This document shows, piece after piece, positions 52,978 to 63,400 of a stretch of 64,000 bases of DNA (position 1 is the first letter of the stretch; each line of letters starts with the position of its first letter). This DNA comes from Bacillus sp. FJAT-42376 (GTDB taxonomy: Bacteria; Bacillota; Bacilli; Bacillales; Bacillaceae): contig NZ_CP033906.1 in NCBI RefSeq assembly GCF_003816055.1, forward strand, positions 4,092,001-4,156,000. The letters run 5' to 3'. The notes under the pieces were generated by a model, which was not told the DNA's origin, made no database searches, and saw only the letters and a list, made by a program, of their open reading frames with translations. The translations under genes and the position numbers were made by a program.

Positions 52978-53898
52978 TCATTTTGATGCACTTTTATAAA
53001 ATTCCAATGTGTTGGCCAGACCTTGCGGTAAGCTGACCCCGGCATTCCAATCAAGAGCCAAAATGGTGTCGCTGTTGGATAGGACACTATCCCGAATATC
53101 ACCGCTGCGCTCTTCCTTATAGATCGGTTCAAGACTGTTCCCTGAAATTTCGTTCATCAGGAAGAAAAGTTCTTTAATCGTAATTTTATCGGCGGAAGAA
53201 ACGTTTAAGATTTTGTTATCGCCGTGCGTTAATGCTTTCACATTAGCCCGCGCAACATCTTGAACGTAAACGAAGTCGCGGGTCTGTTCCCCGTCTCCAA
53301 AAATAAATGGGGCTTCTCCCCGGCCAAGTGATTCAGCAAAAATGGCAATCACGCCGCCTTCGCCCAAAGCATCCTGGCGCGGACCGTATACATTGCCGTA
53401 ACGAAGAATCGTGTAATCAATGCCGTGCAGACTCTGAGCCATCTGCAAGTATTTTTCAACGGAAAACTTGGATACACCATACGGAGCCATTGGCTTGGTC
53501 GGATGGTCGGTATCGACCGGAAGATATTCCGGATTTCCGTAAACAGCTGCTGATGAAGCAAAGATGATTTTACGGACACCGTGGTTTTTCGCACTTTCAA
53601 TGACTTGAAGCGAGCCCCGGATATTGATTTCCTCATCTTTCAATGGGTTATCAATGGATCTTGGAACACTTACCTGTGCAGCCTGATGAATAATCGCTTC
53701 CGGTTTGAACTTCTCAACTGCCGCATCAAATTCAGGAGCGTTAATGCTGCTGACAACGTATTGTGCGTGTGGATTGACATGTTCCTGTTTGCCTGTGCTA
53801 AGATCATCCACAACCATGACGTCGTGCTGCTCCTGCACCAATAGGTCTACGATATGCGAGCCAATAAACCCGCAGCCTCCCGTTACCAAAACTTTCAT
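52978..53898 (-). CDS. NAD-dependent sugar-nucleotide 4-epimerase
   Basis: A 306-residue extended short-chain dehydrogenase/reductase. GGCGFIGSH at the N-terminus binds NAD, ASSAAVYG holds the catalytic Ser, and PYGVSKFSVEKYL contains the Tyr-x-x-x-Lys pair. The RYGNVYGPRQ segment fits UDP-Glc/UDP-GlcNAc 4-epimerases (GalE/WbpP/Gne class). It follows the initiating sugar transferase by 26 bp and may provide UDP-Gal or UDP-GalNAc for it. AGGAGGA precedes the ATG. Confidence 0.88.
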   Translation of the reverse strand: MKVLVTGGCGFIGSHIVDLLVQEQHDVMVVDDLSTGKQEHVNPHAQYVVSSINAPEFDAAVEKFKPEAIIHQAAQVSVPRSIDNPLKDEEINIRGSLQVIESAKNHGVRKIIFASSAAVYGNPEYLPVDTDHPTKPMAPYGVSKFSVEKYLQMAQSLHGIDYTILRYGNVYGPRQDALGEGGVIAIFAESLGRGEAPFIFGDGEQTRDFVYVQDVARANVKALTHGDNKILNVSSADKITIKELFFLMNEISGNSLEPIYKEERSGDIRDSVLSNSDTILALDWNAGVSLPQGLANTLEFYKSASK

Positions 53899-53924
53899 AA
53901 TTGAGGGAATCCTCCTAAATGATC

Positions 53925-54674
53925 TTACCTAGCGCCTTCACCAGTAAAGATTACACGTATAGTTTTAAAAATAATTTTAAGATCCAGTACAAAGCTCATG
54001 TTTGAAATATAGTATAAATCATGCTGAAGCTTTTCTTTCGGAGTGATATCATATCCTCCATTAACCTGTGCCCATCCTGTTAAACCTGGTTTTACAGCCA
54101 GTCGCTGGGAAAATCCCGGAATTTCACGTTCGAAATCCTCTGCAAACATCGGACGTTCAGGTCTAGGGCCAATAAGGCTCATATCGCCTTTTAGCACATT
54201 GTAAAATTGGGGAAGCTCATCGATGCGTGTTTTGCGGATGAAAGCTCCGATTTTCGTTACACGCGGATCGTTCTTAGATGCCCACTGCGCCCCGTTCTTT
54301 TCAGCATCCGTCCTCATGGACCGGAGCTTAATGACATTAAATTTATGTCCCTTTAAACCGACGCGCTCTTGAAAAAAGAGTGCCGCACCGGGGGATTCCA
54401 GCTTGATTGCAAGCATGGTTATCAAAACAATTGGGCTCGAAAGTATTAGGCCGATCAGTGCTAAAATGATATCTGAAAATCGTTTTCCGTATTCGTTATA
54501 TGCTGTCTTTTTCGGGTTAATTTCTGCTGTTTGTGCGTAGGCAACGGATTGATACTTACGATACAAATTGGATTCTGCCCGATTAATCGCCACCAAAATC
54601 ACCTCTAAGTTTCTTTCAGCTAACTTTATAATATGGTTTCCAAGTTTACTGCTTGTTCCAAAGAATTCACTCAT
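53925..54674 (-). CDS. undecaprenyl-phosphate sugar phosphotransferase (initiating enzyme)
   Basis: A 249-residue bacterial sugar transferase. KRFSDIILALIGLILSSPIV is the membrane anchor and the catalytic segment holds FFQERVGLKG, LRSMRTDAE, TRIDELPQFYNV and SLIGPRPERP, the family signature. It moves a sugar phosphate to undecaprenyl phosphate to begin a repeat unit. The short N-terminal extension (about 75 residues) differs from large polytopic enzymes and is like TuaA/EpsL forms. No strong ribosome site is seen; I use the ATG at 54674, while the frame is open to a TTG at 54707. With the epimerase it heads the glycan cluster. Confidence 0.85.
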   Translation of the reverse strand: MSEFFGTSSKLGNHIIKLAERNLEVILVAINRAESNLYRKYQSVAYAQTAEINPKKTAYNEYGKRFSDIILALIGLILSSPIVLITMLAIKLESPGAALFFQERVGLKGHKFNVIKLRSMRTDAEKNGAQWASKNDPRVTKIGAFIRKTRIDELPQFYNVLKGDMSLIGPRPERPMFAEDFEREIPGFSQRLAVKPGLTGWAQVNGGYDITPKEKLQHDLYYISNMSFVLDLKIIFKTIRVIFTGEGAR

Positions 54675-54707
54675 AAGAACAATATCACTACTTAAAAAAA
54701 AGGTCAA

Positions 54708-55455
54708 TAAAATTCAGGAGAAGGTTCTTCCCTTGCCGGAACCTTTCTGACATCGTTCATTTTTCAGACATAAATGACCAGACTGCAGATAGAGGATTAC
54801 GCTACTTCAGCCATTCCCCTGATTGCGTTCATGCATACACAGAGCAGTAAAATCGTTTGGTATCCAACCTTATTGTTTGAGTAAACACCATCTTAATGCG
54901 TGCGTTTTTCAGAGAACGCTGCATTATTTTGGATAGCTGAAAGCAGCGGGCTCAGAGCCACTCAAAACAGGCTTTTTTGCGCTCATAAAGATAAGACGAA
55001 CCAAATAATAAATGGTTGCATACTCTGTGTTAATTTTTTGTAAAAAATTGCAGGAAATTCACTTCATATCATTCGGCACTTCAGCCAATTTTACGCACTT
55101 TCCTTTAAAGAATGCATGCTAAGCTTCTTTACCCAACATTTCGTTTTTCCTAAACCAGGCTGAACGCAATTATAAGGAAATACTTTTGGCAGGAGGCTTC
55201 TGCAGGTAAAAAGCCTCTCCCCAAGCCCCTTATGGCACACAATAGAATATATCGGCCTGTCTTCACAGAAGTTAACCGGCTTGTTTAAATTATTTTGTTA
55301 AGCTGCTGCATGAACCTGAAAGTTGCGGTTGCCATTTTTGATTGACGGGTTTGGCTGCAGGCGCTGCACACTCTCTTCATGCGAATCAAGAATCCTCTTG
55401 AGGATATGGCTCCCGCCTACCCAATCCGCCTGCTTTCATTTTGGAACAAAAAAAA
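54708..55455. other. 748-bp intergenic region
   Basis: Between the divergent-facing starts of the glycan cluster and the terminator of the next gene. It contains several short T-rich and palindromic strings but no gene with a ribosome site. The promoter of the sugar transferase must lie at its left end. Confidence 0.5.
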
Positions 55456-55479
55456 AGCAAAGCCTCTTAAGGCTTCGCT
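55456..55479 (-). terminator. terminator of the double-module gene
   Basis: AGCAAAGCC / GGCTTCGCT stem (one mismatch), 6-nt loop, followed by ten T residues on the minus strand. Confidence 0.85.
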
Positions 55480-55480
55480 C

Positions 55481-56422
55481 TTATTTGCCGTCAATTAATT
55501 CACGCAGCTGCTGTTCATCTTCGTCCAGATTGTTTTTAATTTCGGCAGGCACGGGTTCATATCCGCCCTCCTGCACAATTCTTTCCGCTTTTTCCTTCAG
55601 CCTGTCCAGTTCCGGCAATTGTGCTTTCGCTTCTTCTTTTTTGCCGGATTGGGCTAGGGCAAAGAGACTGTTCATAAGACGGTGTCTGGAAATATAATAA
55701 ATGGTCCGTTCTATTTCTTTTTTGCCCGGCTGAACATATGTTTTCTGCAAGTCTGCTCTTGCAGACGAACCGGATACTTGTCCAATCCTTTTTTCTGTTT
55801 CCTTAATATGCCTGGAAAGATAATCATACATATTATTAGCATAATAAATATTGCGGTCTTTATTTACGAGTATTTTATACGCATCCACATACGTCATCGT
55901 GTATGCACCTTCTGCAATGGCTTCCTTCTTCCGCAGGTAATACCCGATGGCCGGATCAAGGGCAGGATAGCCCCCGCTCTCTTTAATCTGTGCAGCCCTC
56001 TTTTTAAGGCGGTCCAGCTTACTGAGATCTGAGTCAATCGTGTAGGAAGCCTGCAGATTTTTCGATTCCATTGATTGAAGCAGACGGTACTGTGAGACTT
56101 CATAAATGGTGCGCTCCAGTTCAATTTTTGCCGGGGCCACATATTTTTTCAGTAGAGCATTACGGTTTGAAGCTCCAGATACTTTTCCAATAGAAGCTTC
56201 TGTAGATTTAAGGGATGAAGTAAACGCATTATATTGAGAATTAATTGCCGTCATCTGTTTTGTGCCGATTGCCTGTCTGAATGCTCTCGTTTTGGCCGCA
56301 AGTGCATCTCCGTTCTTTACCGCATTAGAGTAACCAGCTGTCTGTGCAGCGGAGGCAGCAGGCATGGAAAGCGTGCTAATGAGCATCATTGCCCCGATTC
56401 CTGCCAGTAATGCTTTTTTCAC
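55481..56422 (-). CDS. stand-alone double SbsC-type wall-binding module protein
   Basis: A 313-residue exported protein that is almost only anchor. Signal peptide (1-25), then two copies of the helical module (about 28-170 and 175-310): EASIGKVSGASNRNALLKKYVA with PAKIELERTIYEVSQYRLL, and KRIGQVSGSSARADLQKTYVQ with PGKKEIERTIYYISRHRLM, each with a LDRLK...A..I.E.GGY tail. It lacks any enzymatic domain. GTG start with AGGAGGAACCTATA upstream. It may cap or cross-link the wall polymer, compete with other carriers, or bridge two polymer chains; the role is inferred. Confidence 0.75.
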   Translation of the reverse strand: MKKALLAGIGAMMLISTLSMPAASAAQTAGYSNAVKNGDALAAKTRAFRQAIGTKQMTAINSQYNAFTSSLKSTEASIGKVSGASNRNALLKKYVAPAKIELERTIYEVSQYRLLQSMESKNLQASYTIDSDLSKLDRLKKRAAQIKESGGYPALDPAIGYYLRKKEAIAEGAYTMTYVDAYKILVNKDRNIYYANNMYDYLSRHIKETEKRIGQVSGSSARADLQKTYVQPGKKEIERTIYYISRHRLMNSLFALAQSGKKEEAKAQLPELDRLKEKAERIVQEGGYEPVPAEIKNNLDEDEQQLRELIDGK

Positions 56423-56627
56423 TATAGGTTCCTCCTAATTAAATAGTTAGTTTTTCACCGAAATGGATGGTTTCTTAAAGTATATAGTGTTTCTTGCTCT
56501 TTTTACAGGGATTGAGCTCCTATTTTCGAAAAGATAGCGGATAAGGTCTCCCGGTGTTCAGCCTCTGGCCACTGCTGCGGTGAGCACAGCGGGACAGTCC
56601 CCGTCATAACCTTTCTGAACATAAAAA

Positions 56628-56651
56628 AGAGGCCAACCAAAGTCAGCCTCT
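56628..56651 (-). terminator. terminator of the large subtilase gene
   Basis: AGAGGC / GCCTCT stem with a 12-nt loop and TTTTTTATG on the minus strand, just after the stop codon. Confidence 0.75.
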
Positions 56652-56657
56652 CCGTCG

Positions 56658-59600
56658 TTATTTAATGGTTAATTCATAAGGAGACATACTCACCCTTTCC
56701 ATTGCTTCTTCAACCTTCACATAATATTTTCCTTTTTTCAGGCTGAGACTGAAAATTTCAGAGTCTCCCGCTCCGTATTGGTCCGCTGTCCAGATGACTT
56801 TACCTTTTGAATCAATCACGGTAACCTTTCCATCCAGCCCAAATGGTGTTTTCAGGGAAGCTGTCAGTTTCTTGTCGTTTCTTAAGGTGAATGTGTACGT
56901 ATCTGAATCTTTGATGGATTGGAAGTAGCCTTTCGCCTTTCCGTTTTTCAAGACTGCCGGCTTGCTTGGGATGCCTTTTTTGAAGACAGAGCCTCTGTCT
57001 TCATCTATCCCGCCCATTTTAGCCATCGTTAATTTGTATGGAGTAACGGTTGTCTGGTCACTCCAATAATTCAATGCCAGAACAAAGTAGCCTTTGCCCG
57101 CTTTTCCTTCGAGAGATCCCGCCTCCGGGTCATTATCGAAGCCATAGTCGGACACAATAAAATTGCCCTCTTCTTCCGAATCCAGCTTTCCATTCCCATT
57201 TGTATCTTCAATGGTGACAAGAACAGGATCGATTGGAACCTTTATTTTTTCCGGAGCCTTCAGCTTTGCGTTCTTTTCAGGCATCGGCTGGATCGTATAA
57301 CCATACAATCCGCTGACAGCCGGTTTAAAGTAATACGTATCCTGGTCACCTATGGATGAAAAGTTCCCTTCCACTGCTGTCAATCCAAGCGGTGTAGCTT
57401 CAGTAAAGTTGTCATTGGTTTCGTATTTGTCCGCTGTATTCTTCATAATGGGTCTGGCCGTAAATTCATAGGGGCTAAGGGAGGCATCATACTGGACGTG
57501 AGCCATTTTCAAATAGTAGGTTTGCCCCTTTTTCAAGCCTGCAGCATAGGAAGCGGCTGCGCCATACCCGGTATCCGTCATCTCTGCATTGGCACCTAAT
57601 GGGACCATTTCTTTTACTTTTGGATCATAGCGGTAAATTTCCATAGACGGCACGAGAGAATCCTTGCCGCTTGAAAAAGTAAAATCGTACACCGCATGTT
57701 CATCCGGTGTAAAAGCATACCAGTCCTCATCCCCCATATATTGAACATACCCTTTCACCGTGCTTTCTGCTTTGTACGGAATGGCATTGCTTAGAATTCG
57801 CTGGATATACTCTTCATAAGAACCCTCTTCAGATGACTGTTCAATAATCACATCACGTTTATTCACTGCAGCAGGTGATGCCGGAGTTGCAGTCCCTTCT
57901 TCAGATCCCCCTTCATTCATTTCAGGGAAGTTGTCTTCGTCTAACGGAACCTCATGGCTTGATAATGAGACTTGATACGGCAGATGGGAAGAGTAATTGC
58001 GGTCGAGATCGATAACCTGCTGGCCGGTCATCATCATCCAGATCCAGGCATCCATGCTCGGTTTATTCGTTACTTCCACCGTATATTCGCTGTTTGGACT
58101 GGCTTTGAAAATGTATTCTTCCCCAAGACCGGTCCGGTTTGAATCCACCCAACCCATTTCCATCGGGTATTTTTCCCCTTGTTCTTCGACCATCATCGAT
58201 AGTTTCACGTTCGGATCAATCCCCGGAACACCGGATACGGTAAATTTCATTAATTCGCCTGATTTCACGGCTCCGGTTTTAAATGTAAAGTAATCGCTGT
58301 CCCCTTTTAACACCGGTCCGGGTGGCGTTCCTTCTTCATCCTTTGACCCTTCCTCTCCGTTACCCGGAGTTCCCTCTTCAGCTGGCGGGATCGCAGCTGA
58401 TTCATCCGTGTAATAGAGAGGGGTTTCTGAATGATACGGAAGTGCTGATATCACGTCCGGCTTTTCCAATGTGTTGGTATCCTCAAGTTTAGATGAGGAT
58501 TTTTCAATGGTCAGTCCGTATTTTGAAAGATTGCTTTCGCTGTAATTTCCGTATGCATCCTTCACATAAACAAGCAGGACACCATCCTCTTTTGCTTCAA
58601 AAAGCGTTCCTTCCGCACCATCTGTCCCCTGATCATTGATTTTCAGTTTGGAAGCGGGTTTCGTTTCTTTTCCTTTATAGAAGTCGAGGCCTAAAACAAG
58701 ATCATAATTCGCAGACCCGGTCAGTTTGGTCTGGACAAACTCTCCTTTTTTCACATTCAGTTTATACAAATCCATTTGATTCATTTTTTTAAACAGGCCG
58801 GAAACAGTAAGCGATTTTCCTTCTTCAGGAGTGACCGCTTTGGCCGCGCCAAGACGCTTTTCTAAAGAGAGCTTCGGATTGGCCGGCACGTTCTTCACAT
58901 TGTATGTCAAAGCAGCCACCGGATCGACAAGTCCGTTTCCATAAGAGATATCGTATCCCTTCGAACCAAGATCCTTTGCTGTTTTATTTAGGATGTAATT
59001 AATTTGATACGGTGTCAGCTTCGGATTCTTGCTCAGCATTAATGAAACGACACCCGCTACAGCTGGCGAAGCCATGGATGTTCCGCTCATTTTTGCAAAG
59101 GAAGAACCTTTCTCCGCATCATAAACCGATGAATAGATCTCCTCTCCCGGAGCCACTACATCGACGCCAGGCCCAAAAGTGGAATAAGAAGATAGCTTGT
59201 TTTTATTGTTCGTGCTTCCGACTGATATAACCCCTTCAAAGGAAGCCGGGTATTCTGCAAGATTCATGCCGCTGTTCCCTGCCGCAGCCACGACCGTAAT
59301 ATTGGCATCGATCGCTTTTTGAACCGCCTCCTCAATAATCGGGGAAGGGAACATGGAGCTTAGAGATAGGTTGATAACTTGAGCTTTTTGATCGATCGCC
59401 TTCAGGATCCCCTGTGCCACGACATAGTCGTTGGCAAAGAAAGAACGATTAAATACATCGATCGAGATTAGGTCGACATTCGGATTGATTCCATATCCTC
59501 CGGTTCCATTATTTTTTTCCGCAGCAATAATTCCTGAAACATGGGTCCCGTGAACATCCGGCGTCCCTTTTTGAGCAGGATTCATCACATTGTTGTTGCT

Positions 59601-60158
59601 CTTGATTTTATTTTTCAGTTCCGGGTGCTTTGCATCGATTCCTGTATCAACAACAGCTACACGCACTTTATTTTTACCCGCGAGCTTTGAAGCCTCAGGA
59701 ATGTTTAATGTATTTAGATGGTACATGGCAGAAGCTTTTAAGTCCGGACTCCCCGCCTGTTTGAGCAAAGCGCTCTTAGAAATGGCCGAAACGTTCGGCA
59801 TCGCCACATAGTTTTTGGCTGCCTTCTCCATCGATACCTTTCCGTTGATTTGAACAATATCATAGCCCAGAGCCGCAACTCTCTGAATAAGTTTTCCGCC
59901 TGCCCGCTGGTGAGCCTGGGCAGAGATTGGTGTTTTATATTTGATCATCAGCGTTTTATCCGCAAACTGCTGGTTTTTCTCTTTTGAAATGGAGCTTCGC
60001 TTTCCCTGTTTGGATTGATTCATGTTTAGCATGTTTTTAATAGCGGTTTCCGATTTTGGAGCTTTTTCAATAGCCGAAACTGAGACTCCCGGAAGCGCAC
60101 TGAAGATGAGTGCCGCCGTTACGATTCCGCTTAATGCTTTTCTCAATGGTTTTTTCAC
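56658..60158 (-). CDS. large secreted subtilisin-like protease with C-terminal beta-sandwich domains
   Basis: A 1166-residue exported S8 protease. Signal peptide (1-29); propeptide with the I9-like IKYKTPISAQAHQRAGGKLI; catalytic domain with D171 in VVDTGID, H203 in HGTHVSG, the oxyanion Asn in AAAGNSG and S361 in SGTSMASPA. The rest (about 430-1166) is built of four or five pre-peptidase-C-terminal-like domains (FTPDEHAVYDFTFSSGKDSL; PAVSGLYGYTIQPM; FTLRNDKKLTASLKTP) separated by Pro/Glu/Gly-rich linkers. GTG start after GGGGGT. No anchor module is recognised. It may mature surface proteins; substrate is unknown. Confidence 0.88.
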   Translation of the reverse strand: MKKPLRKALSGIVTAALIFSALPGVSVSAIEKAPKSETAIKNMLNMNQSKQGKRSSISKEKNQQFADKTLMIKYKTPISAQAHQRAGGKLIQRVAALGYDIVQINGKVSMEKAAKNYVAMPNVSAISKSALLKQAGSPDLKASAMYHLNTLNIPEASKLAGKNKVRVAVVDTGIDAKHPELKNKIKSNNNVMNPAQKGTPDVHGTHVSGIIAAEKNNGTGGYGINPNVDLISIDVFNRSFFANDYVVAQGILKAIDQKAQVINLSLSSMFPSPIIEEAVQKAIDANITVVAAAGNSGMNLAEYPASFEGVISVGSTNNKNKLSSYSTFGPGVDVVAPGEEIYSSVYDAEKGSSFAKMSGTSMASPAVAGVVSLMLSKNPKLTPYQINYILNKTAKDLGSKGYDISYGNGLVDPVAALTYNVKNVPANPKLSLEKRLGAAKAVTPEEGKSLTVSGLFKKMNQMDLYKLNVKKGEFVQTKLTGSANYDLVLGLDFYKGKETKPASKLKINDQGTDGAEGTLFEAKEDGVLLVYVKDAYGNYSESNLSKYGLTIEKSSSKLEDTNTLEKPDVISALPYHSETPLYYTDESAAIPPAEEGTPGNGEEGSKDEEGTPPGPVLKGDSDYFTFKTGAVKSGELMKFTVSGVPGIDPNVKLSMMVEEQGEKYPMEMGWVDSNRTGLGEEYIFKASPNSEYTVEVTNKPSMDAWIWMMMTGQQVIDLDRNYSSHLPYQVSLSSHEVPLDEDNFPEMNEGGSEEGTATPASPAAVNKRDVIIEQSSEEGSYEEYIQRILSNAIPYKAESTVKGYVQYMGDEDWYAFTPDEHAVYDFTFSSGKDSLVPSMEIYRYDPKVKEMVPLGANAEMTDTGYGAAASYAAGLKKGQTYYLKMAHVQYDASLSPYEFTARPIMKNTADKYETNDNFTEATPLGLTAVEGNFSSIGDQDTYYFKPAVSGLYGYTIQPMPEKNAKLKAPEKIKVPIDPVLVTIEDTNGNGKLDSEEEGNFIVSDYGFDNDPEAGSLEGKAGKGYFVLALNYWSDQTTVTPYKLTMAKMGGIDEDRGSVFKKGIPSKPAVLKNGKAKGYFQSIKDSDTYTFTLRNDKKLTASLKTPFGLDGKVTVIDSKGKVIWTADQYGAGDSEIFSLSLKKGKYYVKVEEAMERVSMSPYELTIK

Positions 60159-60377
60159 AATTTTACCCCCGTCGTTTAGTCAGTGGAACATTTATCCACT
60201 CAGAGTAAATACGACGGGGTTGACCTTTTCCCTTTTTATTCCTCCTGTCTTTTTTATGACATCTTTTGTGCGGCGATCGCGGAAATTTCCCGGGGAATGA
60301 GGAAGGGGGTCAAAAAAAGTCGAGGCTGTCCCGATGCTCCGGATTGTCGCCCTTCCGCTTCAATCAGCCGGACAAAT

Positions 60378-60416
60378 AAAAACAGGGAAACGCATTGAAT
60401 GCATTTCCCTGTTTTT
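60378..60416 (-). terminator. terminator of the phosphoesterase gene
   Basis: AAAAACAGGGAAA / TTTCCCTGTTTTT perfect 13-bp stem with an inner palindromic loop, A/T-rich on both sides, 34 bp after the stop. The rest of 60159-60377 is an AT-rich upstream region for the subtilase with no gene. Confidence 0.82.
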
Positions 60417-60450
60417 AATAAATAGACTTCTCAGACAGCCCCTGCTGTCA

Positions 60451-63400
60451 TTAGTTTTTATTGTACGTCATCTTATTCAAGTCGAATAGGATATAGGCCC
60501 CGCCGCCAAGCTGCATGCGGTTGTTTTTCACCTCGTAAACGCGGTACTGCTCATTCGGCCTTAATGATTTTAGTGCTTTTCCGTCCTTGTAAAGAACCAT
60601 CTTGCCTTTCAGCTGAACGGTTCCTTCAAAGTACACCGCGCTTTTATCCTTCTTCACCGTGTACCCGCCTCCGGTTTCGTAGCCAGTACCGTTTGTTTCA
60701 TAGACCTTGATGGCTTCTCCCCGTTTCAGCATTCTGAAAACACGTCCATCCGGTGCGTAAAGAGGCTGGTCTTTTGTAATGAGAATTCTTCCCTCATAAA
60801 AACCGATTTCCTCTTTTTTGATGTAGTAGCTGCCGCCGACATTCAGCCATTCCTCTCCCTTTCCGTACACTCTGAGGGATTCCCCTTTTTCAGCTGTGCG
60901 GAATAAGGTAAGCTTCCCATCGGCTTCAAGCTTGTAGATCGCTGCTTTTGTCCGGACAGTTGCTCTTCCCTCCGGATAGCGCTCAGCCTTGATCTTCTCC
61001 GGCATTTCAAGATCCGTTTCAGGTTTGTCCGGGGTATCCGGTGTATCCGGTTCATCCGGAGTTCCCGGTTCCTCAGGCGTTACGACAGGCGGAGGAGCCG
61101 GGGTATCCTCAACAGCTGGTTTCCCTTTCGTAAAACTCCAGATATCAGATTCCGCTTTCCCTGTGAACTGATCGCTCGCCGAAGCGTACCATGAATAAAC
61201 AGTGCCTTCTGTCAGACCGTTCCAGGAAACGGTAGCAGTCTCTCCGCTTTTCACATTTTTCACTTCGCCAATTTTATCGTCAGTATAGACGTTGACCGCA
61301 AAATAATCAGTCGCCACTCTTTTTTCCTGAGGACTTAAATCAAGATCGAGAATAAATTCATCCTTATTCGGAAAATCACCCGTATTATAATAGTTGTAAT
61401 CTTTCATATAAGGAGAATACGTATTGACAATGATCCGGTTCTGATCCGCATCAAAATGAAGCAGTCTCATATACCCCTGGCCGCCTTCAGGACCAGCCTG
61501 ATAGTCTGCCAGCATCTGCGGAACTACACGGTCTGTCTTCCCGTCCCCATTGTCATCAATTTCACTCTTTAAAATTTGGCTTTCATGATAGTGTCCGCTC
61601 AGGACAGCGATCACATTCTTATTCGGAACAACGACTTGTTCGAAAAGTTTATCTCCAAGAGGGTGGCGCGTTCCGGTCGCCATCATGTATTCATGGAAAT
61701 TGAGAATCGCTTTCCGGTCCGGATGCTCGCTTAATACTTTGTTCATCCAGGCAATTCCTTCTTCGTCAATCCCCCAGCCCATGTACATCATGATGTAGTC
61801 ATTTCCGTTTGCTGAAATTAAATCATAGTGGCCTTTATTGTTTTGGAACGATTCCCCGTAATGAGGCTGATCCTTGAAGCGTGCTTCCCCAAAGTATTTC
61901 CTGAATTGGTTGTAATCGCTCGTCTTGTGATCCACATCGTGGTTTCCGGCGAGAACACCGTATGGAACATTCGCGTCCTCCAATGTTTTCATCGATTTGT
62001 CGGCTTCTTTCCACTGGTATTCCTGATTCGCCATGTTCACAAGATCACCCGTATGGATGACATATTTGATTTTCATCTCTTCCTTTTGTGCGGCAATCCA
62101 TTTTGTCATCGAGTCATAGATTCCCGGATAGCTTTCTGAGTAATACTGGGTATCGGACATCCATACAAACGTATAATCATAGTCACTGGACGAGGCAGGG
62201 ATTTCATCCTGGATCATCACGTTCAGTCTGCTGTCTTTCATAAAATCTCCCGCTGCTGCGTTCCCTTTCAGAACAAAATCTTCTTTTCCTGCAACGAAGC
62301 TGTCAATAATCGACCAGTGGGCGTTTTTATGATTCCACGCATACATGGTGACTTTGCGGCCTTCAAGGGAATGCCCCTTCCAGGAAAGCTCAATTCGGTC
62401 TGTGGCATCTACTTTCCCATCCACCTTAACGTCAAAGCGGTGATAAGGAAATTGTGTACTTGAATCCGTTGTGACATACTGCTGATCCGCTTTGGAAACG
62501 AGCTGCCTTTCTCCCTCGGTCATCGGTGTTTCTCCAGCTGGTACAGGCGTCGCAGGCGGTTCGATGTCCGCTGTATTTTTGAAAGCCCCCACTTCTGTTT
62601 GAAGGCTTGCATTGTATGTGTAGCCTCTAAAGAAACCAACATCCATCGTGTCGCCAGTCGGATCCTTTGTCCGTACAGAAAGAATTGGATTGCCATCTGC
62701 CGCTGCGCCCGCCTCAGGACTGATGAGCTCCGGTTTATCAGGATTTTCGGAAACGGTCTTAAAGCGAACCGTGATTTCTTTCAGATTCCCAGCCTTGTCT
62801 TCCGCCTTAATGACAAGGGTATGGTCCCCGGGTTCCATATCCGCGGCTGAAGTTTTCAATGGAAGAACGATTTTTTGCCCATCCAGTTTTACTTCAGTTT
62901 GCTTAATGCCGGAAAGCTGATCTGTGATCGCAGCATCGATTGGAAAAGCTCCTTTGTAATCGTTTCCTTCTATTATAGTAGGTTTTATTTCAGGAGCTGT
63001 GTTATCAACCTTCATCTTTCTTGTAAGGGATTCGTTTCCGTCTTTAAGGGTAATCGCGTGCTCCCCGTCAGCCGCTGTCTTTGTGTTCCATGTATACGAT
63101 TTCGCTTGAAGATGCTGATCTGTCAGATTAAAATGGAAATCAAAAAATTTACTTGCTCCAGCCCCGTCCCCGACATTCAGGTTGTCATCCGGATTCAAAA
63201 ACTTCGGATCCTGTATGACCGTACCGTCTCTAAGGATCAGACGCGGGTTTTTCATATCAAAATCATCCCGGTTTTCCTTGGATTCCGTATCAAACGGAGT
63301 CGCTTTCGTTCCGGAGCGAACGGTAATCACATTGTCTCCGGCCTTGAGGCGGTCAGGGTCAATCGGAACATAGATGGTCTGCCATTTGATGATAAAATCA

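Noticed and set aside
56572..56605. GGGACAGTCCCCGTC string like the ends of the MITE-like element
   Set aside because: Only a short G-rich match; no second inverted end nearby.
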